Source: Mammaliicoccus vitulinus (GTDB lineage Bacteria; Bacillota; Bacilli; Staphylococcales; Staphylococcaceae). From it: 64,000 nt of DNA. How positions within the stretch are numbered: the first letter of the stretch is position 1; every line of letters starts with the position of its first letter. A program made the position numbers and the translations under genes. The DNA is taken from positions 1,891,069-1,955,068 of the forward strand of contig NZ_CP118974.1 of assembly GCF_029024305.1 (NCBI RefSeq), given 5' to 3'. This document shows positions 57,574 to 64,000 of this stretch, piece after piece. The notes under the pieces are model-generated. The model did not search any database. It saw only the letters and a list, made by a program, of their open reading frames with translations, and was not told the origin of the DNA.

Positions 57574-58646
57574 TAGAACGTCACCCTTTCTACACGTTTT
57601 GGCTTGTCAAATTGATCTGGTGTTGCTTTTTGTTTTAATTTAACAGCTTCTGGTAATTCCACTTCAGGTGCTCGTTCATCTAATAACCAAGATTTAACGA
57701 AATGTGTTGGAGACACTTGGAACCAAGGTGGCTCTTCCTTATAGTCAATATCTAGTGCATATTCACTTCGTCTCGCAAACGCATCACCTACAGGCGGCTT
57801 AATCAAATCTGGTGGTGTACCAGGAATTGCTAGTAGTTCTGTATCATGAGTCGTTTCTAAGCTTGGCATTGAAGACAACAGTCCCCAAGTATACGGATGT
57901 TTAGGATTATAGAAAATTTCATCTACTGAACCTGTTTCAACAATTTGACCACCGTACATTACTGCCACTCTATCAGCAACGTTCGCTACAACACCTAAAT
58001 CATGAGTAATAAATATGATAGAAGTATCAATTTTATGTTGTAATTCTTTCATTAATTCCAAAATTTGAGCTTGTATCGTAACATCCAATGCTGTAGTTGG
58101 TTCGTCTGCAATTAACACTTTAGGGTCACATGCTAAAGCAGTTGCAATAACGATCCTTTGTCTTTGACCACCAGAGAATTGGTGAGGATAGTTATTAAAT
58201 CTTTCTTTAGCTTTCGGTAATCCTACTAAGTTTAAAATATCCAATGCTCGCTTTTTAGCATCATGTTTGGATAATTTTTGATGCTTAATAAGTGGCTCCA
58301 TAACTTGTTTCCCAATTTTCATTGTAGGATTTAAAGAAGTCATTGGATCTTGGAATATCATGCCAATTTCTTTACCACGAATTTTTTGCATTTCTTTTTC
58401 TTTTAATTTAGCTAAATCTTTCCCGTCGAATAAGATTGAACCATCTTTAATTCTACCTACCTTTTTAGGCAGTAACTGCATGAGTGCTTTTGTTGTAACT
58501 GATTTCCCTGATCCAGATTCACCAACAATAGCAAGTGTTTCTCCTTTATCTAAATAAAAGTCTACACCTCTTACAGCTTGTACTTCCCCCGCGTCAATGT
58601 CGAAGGAAACATGTAAGTTATTTACTTCTAATATTCTCTTAGCCAT
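57573..58646 (-). CDS. oppD: Oligopeptide ABC transporter ATPase OppD
   Basis: The second ATPase, 357 residues: Walker A GESGSGKSVT, signature SGGQRQRIVIATA, Walker B VLIADEP, and a C-terminal Opp-type region with LAIPGTPPDLIKPPVGDAFARR where an iron-sulfur-type cluster region is found in relatives (CxxxC pattern not complete here). AAGGAGG before the ATG. 17 bases downstream of oppC. Confidence 0.97.
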   Translation of the reverse strand: MAKRILEVNNLHVSFDIDAGEVQAVRGVDFYLDKGETLAIVGESGSGKSVTTKALMQLLPKKVGRIKDGSILFDGKDLAKLKEKEMQKIRGKEIGMIFQDPMTSLNPTMKIGKQVMEPLIKHQKLSKHDAKKRALDILNLVGLPKAKERFNNYPHQFSGGQRQRIVIATALACDPKVLIADEPTTALDVTIQAQILELMKELQHKIDTSIIFITHDLGVVANVADRVAVMYGGQIVETGSVDEIFYNPKHPYTWGLLSSMPSLETTHDTELLAIPGTPPDLIKPPVGDAFARRSEYALDIDYKEEPPWFQVSPTHFVKSWLLDERAPEVELPEAVKLKQKATPDQFDKPKRVERVTF

Positions 58647-58663
58647 AATTAATTTCCTCCTTA

Positions 58664-59734
58664 TTATTTACGCATTTTAGGGTCGAAAGCATCTCTTAAT
58701 CCATCACTGAATAAGTAGAAGAATAAGATTAACAAACTAAGCACGATAGCTGGTACAAATAATTCATGTGGGAAGATTAATAACATTTTTCTTCCTGTAT
58801 CAACTAATGAACCTAATGATGCTTGTGGTGCTGGAATACCTAACCCAATGAAACTTAAGAAAGCTTCGAAGAATATTGCACTTGGAACTGTAAACATTGA
58901 AGTTACAATAATTGGTCCTAGTGTGTTTGGCAAAATATGTTTAAAGATTAGTTTAAAGTTTGAAACCCCTAACGTTCTAGAAGCCATTACGAATTCTTGT
59001 TCTTTAAGTTTTAAGAACTGACCACGTACGATACGACTCATCCCGAGCCAACCTGTTACCGACATCGCTAATATAATGGTCCACATAGATGGATCGAATA
59101 ATAATACGAATAAAATAACGACAATCAAGTTTGGAATAGAAGATAAAATTTCAACGATACGCTGTAAAATATCATCAATTCTTCCACCAAAGTAACCTGA
59201 AACTGCACCATATATAACACCAATAAAGATATCTAGCGCTGCTGCAACTAAGCCAATAAATAGTGATACTTGTGTACCTCTCCATGTACGTGTCCATAAA
59301 TCACGTCCAAGTTCGTCAGTACCAAACCAGTAATTTTCATTCACGTTTTGACTTTCATATAAATCAAAGCCATCTCGGTCAGTACCATCAAATGGTAAAA
59401 ATGGAACTTTATCTAACACTGGAATTTTTGGTGGTAAGTTAGCGTGCGAAACATTTTGATCACTAAATTTATGATCATTCATTAGTGGACCAGTAAGTGA
59501 CACTAACGTCATGATTAACAATCCTATAAGACCAATGACTGCTAATTTATTACCAATTAATTGTTTCCATGCATCTTGCCAAAATGTACGACTTTTTCTT
59601 TCGAACTTTTCTTCTACTATTTTGTCTCTACCGTGTAATACAAAGCTGTCAGCAGGCATACCTTGTGTAGAATGCGTGACTGAGGCATTATCATAACCGC
59701 TATTGTTTAATTTATTTTCTTGATCTTTACTCAT
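58664..59734 (-). CDS. oppC: Oligopeptide ABC transporter permease OppC
   Basis: An inner-membrane permease of 356 residues: a long cytoplasmic N-terminus (to about 65), one span, an extracytoplasmic loop and five further spans with the EAA-type coupling motif (VMASRTLGVSNFKLIFKHILPN). It forms the pore with OppB. Its start shares a base with the oppB stop (TAATG). Confidence 0.96.
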   Translation of the reverse strand: MSKDQENKLNNSGYDNASVTHSTQGMPADSFVLHGRDKIVEEKFERKSRTFWQDAWKQLIGNKLAVIGLIGLLIMTLVSLTGPLMNDHKFSDQNVSHANLPPKIPVLDKVPFLPFDGTDRDGFDLYESQNVNENYWFGTDELGRDLWTRTWRGTQVSLFIGLVAAALDIFIGVIYGAVSGYFGGRIDDILQRIVEILSSIPNLIVVILFVLLFDPSMWTIILAMSVTGWLGMSRIVRGQFLKLKEQEFVMASRTLGVSNFKLIFKHILPNTLGPIIVTSMFTVPSAIFFEAFLSFIGLGIPAPQASLGSLVDTGRKMLLIFPHELFVPAIVLSLLILFFYLFSDGLRDAFDPKMRK

Positions 59735-60660
59735 TATTTCTTACCTCCTTGCACACGAATTCTCGGATCTATAAGTCCATATAATACGTCAACAATGAAG
59801 ATAGATATTATAAATAAGAAACTAAATAATAAAGTTAAAGCCATAATGACTGGATAGTCATTTGTTTGAATCGAACGTACGAATTGGTCACCAAGACCTG
59901 GTACGCCGAATATATTTTCAATTGTTAAAGTACCTGTTAAAATACCTGCTAACATTGGAACGATAATTGTAACAATAGGAATTAACCCATTACGAACCGC
60001 GTGTCCAAATATAACTCGAGCGCTAGACATCCCTTTAGCTCTCGCTAATTCTATGTAATCAGAACCCAAGACCTCAATCATCTCAGAACGAATGTAACGC
60101 GCAATTGTTGCTGTCACACCTGCCGCAAGAGCAATTGATGGTAATACTGCTGTCATAAATCCACTCCAACCTGCTACAGGGAATATTTGCCACTCCACTG
60201 CAAATACGTATTGTAGTAGTACCGCTAGAACGAACGAAGGAACAGAAATAAATATTACCGATAGGAAGGTGGCCCCATAATCTATAATTGTATTCTGTCT
60301 GATAGCAGCAACTATACCAAGTAATAGTCCCGTTATAGTTCCTAAAATCATCGCATATGTACCCATTTCAACAGATGGTCCAAGTCTCGGTTTAATCAAA
60401 CTCCAAACCTCTCTGTTATCGTATTGGAATGAAATACCGAAGTCTCCTTTTGCAACACTCCCTAAGTAATTTGCATATTGTACTGGTACAGGATCATTCA
60501 AACCATACTTTTCGTTTATAATAACCTTTTGTTCTTCTGATAATTTCTCATCGTTGTACGGTGAACCCGGTAACAATTTCATTAAGAAAAATGTTATCGT
60601 CATAATTAAAAACAATGATATGAACATATAAAAAATACGCTTCAAAGTATACCTAACCAT
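59734..60660 (-). CDS. oppB: Oligopeptide ABC transporter permease OppB
   Basis: The first gene of the operon, a 308-residue permease with six spans and the coupling motif YIELARAKGMSSARVIFGHAVRN. N-terminal FFLMKLLPGSPYNDEKLS is typical of OppB/DppB. AGGAGG 7 bases before the ATG. The promoter region (60661-61041) carries two possible CodY boxes. Confidence 0.96.
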   Translation of the reverse strand: MVRYTLKRIFYMFISLFLIMTITFFLMKLLPGSPYNDEKLSEEQKVIINEKYGLNDPVPVQYANYLGSVAKGDFGISFQYDNREVWSLIKPRLGPSVEMGTYAMILGTITGLLLGIVAAIRQNTIIDYGATFLSVIFISVPSFVLAVLLQYVFAVEWQIFPVAGWSGFMTAVLPSIALAAGVTATIARYIRSEMIEVLGSDYIELARAKGMSSARVIFGHAVRNGLIPIVTIIVPMLAGILTGTLTIENIFGVPGLGDQFVRSIQTNDYPVIMALTLLFSFLFIISIFIVDVLYGLIDPRIRVQGGKK

Positions 60661-61041
60661 TGTTTTGCCTCCTATCCCCTTATCGAATTCATATTTCTTT
60701 TAATATTCTGAAATATTTATATACATTATACAGAATTTATACAATGTAAATCAACACGAATATTCTGAATTTTGAATATGAAACTCTCTAAAATAGGTGA
60801 TTATTTTATTACAATAAAGCGACAACGCGATGATAATATACACATATGCAGTATAATTATACCATTCATGGATAATTATTACCTATTTTTTCTAATTTTC
60901 AGTCATTTATTATGTAATCGCATGCAATAATTATACATAAGTAAAATTACACTTATTTTTTTATTAAGTTCCGCAAAACATAAAATCTTTTTTTCAATCT
61001 GTTATAATACAATTAATTCTAAACGTAAGAGGTAGGTAATT
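60661..61041. promoter_or_regulatory. opp operon control region with candidate CodY boxes
   Basis: About 380 AT-rich bases between divergent genes. AATATTCTGAAATAT at 60702-60716 and AATATTCTGAATTTT at 60759-60773 resemble AATTTTCWGAAAATT with three mismatches each; AATTTTCAGTCATTT at 60893 also has three. TATAAT at 61003-61008 probably serves the gene at 61042. Confidence 0.5.
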
Positions 61042-61413
61042 ATGAAATTTTGGGGTATTTTTTCTATTTCGTATATAGGTATATTTTTATTATTATGTCT
61101 TATCTTTTTAAAGGATGTAGATCAAGCAGTTAATATATACTTTTATATTATGACTTTATTTTTTGCAGCAAGTTGGCTGTTTGCAATGAAACAAGATGGT
61201 GTTGGAAAAGTATCACGTCAAGCTTTGAGAAAATTTAATTTCCACATGAAATCAAAAGCTTCACAAGATTATTTGAAAGATGACGAACTCATGAATCCTA
61301 ATATGAATAATTTACATTTAAAAGAAACGAAACAATATAATTGGATTGTTCCATTTGTCACATTAAGCACTTTATTTTTTATCATTTCAATCATTATTGG
61401 ATTTGTCGTTTAA
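61042..61413 (+). CDS. Small membrane protein (DUF3899-like)
   Basis: A 123-residue protein with three hydrophobic segments (about 4-24, 31-47, 99-121) and a basic cytoplasmic loop (KQDGVGKVSRQALRKFNFHMKSK). It resembles the DUF3899 proteins found at this place between opp and fabF in staphylococci; function unknown. GTAAGAGGT precedes the ATG. Divergent from oppB. The region just after its stop is a degenerate repeat copy. Confidence 0.7.
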   Translation: MKFWGIFSISYIGIFLLLCLIFLKDVDQAVNIYFYIMTLFFAASWLFAMKQDGVGKVSRQALRKFNFHMKSKASQDYLKDDELMNPNMNNLHLKETKQYNWIVPFVTLSTLFFIISIIIGFVV

Positions 61414-61414
61414 A

Positions 61415-61511
61415 CATCGTAAAAAAAGTGTGGACGCCCAGGGGAATAGTATGCCGCGCGCGACTACAGGCTCGAACCATATTCATAAGGCAAGCATCCA
61501 CTTTCAAAATC
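61415..61511 (-). repeat. Dispersed about-93-bp element, copy 4 (inverted, degenerate)
   Basis: Recognisable by TGGACGCCCAGGGGAATAGT, CGACTACAGGCTCGAACCAT and AAGGCAAGCATCCACTTTC, with a damaged left end. Starts 2 bases after the small membrane protein's stop. Confidence 0.85.
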
Positions 61512-61531
61512 ATAAAATTTTAAAATAAAAA

Positions 61532-61573
61532 AAAGATATCTTCACTAGGCAATAGCCTAATGAAGATATCTTT
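61532..61573. terminator. Bidirectional terminator, fabF side
   Basis: An 18-bp stem AAAGATATCTTCACTAGG against CCTAATGAAGATATCTTT (one G-U type mismatch), 6-base loop, A/T-rich flanks. Sister of the ltaA terminator. Confidence 0.88.
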
Positions 61574-61584
61574 TATATTGAATA

Positions 61585-62829
61585 TTATTTTGTATACTTT
61601 TTAAATACTAATACTGCATTATGTCCGCCAAAACCAAGACTATTACTCATTGCGTACTCTATATCTAATTTAGCCGCTTTGTTCGGTGTATAGTCTAAAT
61701 CAATTTCTGGATCAGGTGTATCAGCATTGATAGTAGGTGCTACAATACTATTTTCAATTGATAATGCAGTTAAGATTGATTCAACTGCACCAGTCGCACC
61801 AAGTAAATGTCCCATCATTGATTTAGTAGAACTTACTTTTAAGTTTTTAGTAGCTTCTCCAAAAGTAGATTTAATAGCTAAAACTTCATATAAATCTCCA
61901 ATTGGCGTACTTGTACCATGAGCATTTAAATATTGAATGTCTTCAGGTTTAATGCCTGCATCTTTAATTGCTGCTTGCATAGCGCGTGCTCCGCCTTCTC
62001 CATTTGGTGAAGGTGCAGTAATATGATAAGCATCTCCTGTTGATCCATATCCTACTACTTCAGCATAAATATGAGCGCCACGTGCTTCAGCTGATTCAAG
62101 TGATTCTAGGACAACCACTCCAGCTCCTTCACCCATAATAAACCCATCTCTGCCTTCTTGGAATGGACGACATGCTGAATTTCTATCAGGGTTTGTAGAT
62201 AATGCTTTATTAGCACTAAATCCTGCCATTGCCATTTCTGTTATAGGTGCCTCTGTACCACCTGCTAACATTAAATCAGCATCTCCACGTTGAATAATTT
62301 TAAAAGCTTCTCCAATAGAGTTTGTACCTGTTGCACAAGCCGTAACTGTACAACCGTTAGGCCCTCTTGCACCTAAATCAATAGATACTTGTCCTGTAGC
62401 CATATCAGGAATCATCATTGGTACGAAGAATGGACTTACTCTTTTAGGTCCACGTTTCAATAACATGTTGTGTGAAACTTCGAATGTTTCCATTCCGCCG
62501 ATACCTGACCCAATCCAAACACCTATTCGATCACTGTTCTCGTCAGTAATTTCGAATTTAGAGTCCTTTAAAGCTTCACGAGCAGCAACAATTGCGTATT
62601 GAGTAAATCTGTCCATTTTACGAGAATCTTTTTTCGCAATATGATTTTCAATGTTAAAATCTTTCAATTCACCTGCTAATTTAGCTGGAAATTCAGAAAC
62701 ATCAATTCTTGTTATTTCATCTATGCCGTTTACACCATTAATTGCATTATTCCAAGTTGTAGGCACATCATTTCCTAACGGGTTTAACGTCCCTAAACCA
62801 GTCATTACAACACGCTTTTTCTCTGTCAT
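61585..62829 (-). CDS. fabF: 3-oxoacyl-[ACP] synthase II FabF
   Basis: The elongation condensing enzyme of type II fatty-acid synthesis, 414 residues. Catalytic Cys165 (TACATGT), His304 ([11 protein letters not shown]) and His341 ([11 protein letters not shown]) complete the Cys-His-His triad of KAS II. AGGAGG before the ATG. 14 bases after fabH, so fabH-fabF is one operon controlled from the FapR box upstream of fabH. Confidence 0.97.
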   Translation of the reverse strand: MTEKKRVVMTGLGTLNPLGNDVPTTWNNAINGVNGIDEITRIDVSEFPAKLAGELKDFNIENHIAKKDSRKMDRFTQYAIVAAREALKDSKFEITDENSDRIGVWIGSGIGGMETFEVSHNMLLKRGPKRVSPFFVPMMIPDMATGQVSIDLGARGPNGCTVTACATGTNSIGEAFKIIQRGDADLMLAGGTEAPITEMAMAGFSANKALSTNPDRNSACRPFQEGRDGFIMGEGAGVVVLESLESAEARGAHIYAEVVGYGSTGDAYHITAPSPNGEGGARAMQAAIKDAGIKPEDIQYLNAHGTSTPIGDLYEVLAIKSTFGEATKNLKVSSTKSMMGHLLGATGAVESILTALSIENSIVAPTINADTPDPEIDLDYTPNKAAKLDIEYAMSNSLGFGGHNAVLVFKKYTK

Positions 62830-62843
62830 TATTCAATATCCTC

Positions 62844-63785
62844 CTATTTACCCCAGCGTAACGTTATGGCACCCCATGTCAGGCCACCACCAAATCCAAC
62901 TAGGACTATTGTATCGTTGTCTTTTATTTTACCTTGTTCTAATTCATATGCAATACTTAAGGGTATTGATGCAGCAGATGTATTCCCGAATCTATCTACT
63001 GTTACACTCATTTTTTCTTTTTCAATACCTAATCTTTCTCTAGCAGATTCCATAATTCTAATATTGGCTTGGTGTGGTACGAACATATCAATGTCATTTG
63101 CCGTAAGACCAGCTTTTTCTACTACTTTAGTAGAAGCTTCTCCCATAATTCTTACTGCGAATTTAAACACTTCTCTACCATTCATTTGAATGGTATGTTC
63201 ATCCATATCTTGATATAAATATGGCGCTCCGTTACCATCTGAACCAAGTTCAACACCTAAAATACCTCTACCTTCAGATACTTCACCAATGATAGCAGCA
63301 CCCGCTCCATCACCGAATAAAATTGCTGTACTACGATCATGCATATCTGTAATTTTAGTGAGTTTATCAGCACCAACTACTAGTACGTTTTTATAAAGAC
63401 CTGAATTAACAAATTGTTGTGCAGTCACAATACCATAAATAAACCCAGTACAAGCCGCAAGTTGGTCCATTGAAGGCACTTTATTTAAGCCTAATCTCTT
63501 CTGTAAAGTTGTTGCAACCGTTGGAAATGGTTTATCACCTGTTGAAGTTGCTACGATAACCATTTCTATTTCATCTTTATCTATACCTGCATCTTCTATC
63601 GCTCTAACTGCCGCTTCATAAGCTAAATCACTTGTGTCTTCATCGTCCGCAGCAAAGCGTCTTTCTTTAATACCTGTCATTTTAGTAATCCATTCATCGG
63701 ATGTTTCTAAATATTTTTCAAAATGTTCATTTTTTACCACACGTTTCGGCGCATAAGCACCAAAACCTTTTATACCAATATCCAT
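62844..63785 (-). CDS. fabH: 3-oxoacyl-[ACP] synthase III FabH
   Basis: The initiating condensing enzyme, joining an acyl-CoA primer (branched-chain in staphylococci) to malonyl-ACP. 313 residues; catalytic triad Cys112 (AACTGFIYG), His238 (VPHQANIRI) and Asn268 (GNTSAAS). AGAAGG before the ATG. First gene of fabH-fabF, preceded by a FapR-type operator. Confidence 0.97.
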   Translation of the reverse strand: MDIGIKGFGAYAPKRVVKNEHFEKYLETSDEWITKMTGIKERRFAADDEDTSDLAYEAAVRAIEDAGIDKDEIEMVIVATSTGDKPFPTVATTLQKRLGLNKVPSMDQLAACTGFIYGIVTAQQFVNSGLYKNVLVVGADKLTKITDMHDRSTAILFGDGAGAAIIGEVSEGRGILGVELGSDGNGAPYLYQDMDEHTIQMNGREVFKFAVRIMGEASTKVVEKAGLTANDIDMFVPHQANIRIMESARERLGIEKEKMSVTVDRFGNTSAASIPLSIAYELEQGKIKDNDTIVLVGFGGGLTWGAITLRWGK

Positions 63786-63816
63786 TATATTGACACCTTC
63801 TTATAATCTGTTGTTA

Positions 63817-63832
63817 TTATCAGGTACTAATT
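63817..63832. promoter_or_regulatory. FapR-type operator of fabHF
   Basis: Read on the - strand AATTAGTACCTGATAA matches the FapR pattern (ATTAGTACCTGRTACTAAT type) over its left half and centre. It overlaps or follows the likely -10 region of fabH. FapR represses fatty-acid genes until malonyl-CoA binds it. Confidence 0.75.
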
Positions 63833-63907
63833 TAACACACTTATGCCTTAATACACAAGCACAGTCTTATTAATAGAAAATATTTAAATCGTTTTCATAA
63901 TTATAGG

Positions 63908-63936
63908 TATACAATTTATAAAAAGTTAATTATAAT
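63908..63936 (+). promoter_or_regulatory. Promoter of the gene at 63973
   Basis: TATACA, 17 bases and TATAAT, 37 bases before the ATG. Confidence 0.55.
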
Positions 63937-63972
63937 GAAAGATATGATATTAAAAGTTACGGAGGATGAGAT

Positions 63973-64000
63973 ATGCATTACATCTTAACATTCATATGGG
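63973..64000 (+). CDS. Start of a DUF2929-like small membrane protein (partial)
   Basis: Only MHYILTFIW is visible before the window ends. GGAGGATGA lies 4-12 bases before the ATG. The opening and the place divergent from fabH fit the small DUF2929 (YjzD-like) membrane proteins of Firmicutes. Confidence 0.5.

Noticed and set aside
61341-61523. 60-codon frame over the end of the DUF3899-like gene
   Set aside because: It overlaps that gene in another frame and runs into a degenerate repeat copy; nothing supports translation.

Overview
The window is a chromosomal segment of a low-GC, AT-rich Gram-positive bacterium of the family Staphylococcaceae (Staphylococcus, or the closely related Mammaliicoccus). 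The call rests on recognisable proteins and gene order: the menaquinone cluster beside comK, lplA, an HtrA-like protease, prfC, murE, ugtP-ltaA, fabI, relQ-nadK-rluD-mgtE, spxH, pepF with the small RNA RsaE, coiA, mecA, spxA, trpS, the opp operon and fabH-fabF. MurE has the DNPA motif of lysine-adding enzymes, as expected for staphylococcal peptidoglycan. I saw no prophage, transposase, CRISPR array or plasmid gene. The species cannot be fixed from the sequence alone.

Layout. 1-4.1 kb: the end of a membrane acyltransferase, an unknown protein, and an aminotransferase/RocB-like peptidase pair. 4.1-9.9 kb: menF-menD-menH-menB with overlapping genes, divergent from menA. 10-14.7 kb: a carboxylesterase, tRNA-Asn and tRNA-Ser, comK, a VOC protein, an IDEAL-domain protein, lplA and two small genes. 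14.7-22.6 kb: a degenerate 5'-nucleotidase-like protein, an orphan histidine kinase, a KtrB-family potassium channel, an HtrA-like protease, and terC behind a yybP-ykoY manganese riboswitch. 22.6-28.8 kb: prfC, a small YueH-like gene, murE, and ugtP-ltaA for the lipoteichoic acid glycolipid anchor. 29-34.8 kb: a YjcG-like phosphoesterase, an esterase, an alanine/glycine symporter, an AI-2E transporter and fabI. 35-43 kb: a cation/proton antiporter, mgtE, rluD, nadK, relQ, a UPF0738 protein, then divergently a CYTH protein, truncated haemoglobin and spxH. 43-49 kb: RsaE, pepF, coiA, mecA, spxA and trpS. 49-60.7 kb: oppBCDF followed by four tandem oppA paralogues. 61-64 kb: a small membrane protein, fabF, fabH behind a FapR-type operator, and the first codons of a DUF2929-like gene.

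Genes that work together: SpxH and MecA are both Clp-protease adaptors and flank this part of the Spx/competence network, with comK and coiA in the same window. fabH, fabF and fabI belong to type II fatty-acid synthesis. murE, ugtP and ltaA build the envelope. The Opp system imports peptides and PepF cleaves oligopeptides.

The structure least explained by genes is in the intergenic DNA. Three tandem arrays share a 41-bp period (six, three and two units). Each unit carries a stem-loop, and the stem sequence differs between array families while a linker containing GCCTGA is kept. A second family, about 93 bp with imperfect inverted ends, occurs four times, always beside a terminator hairpin. 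Two genes (coiA and an esterase) have their Shine-Dalgarno sequence inside the 3' arm of the preceding gene's terminator hairpin.
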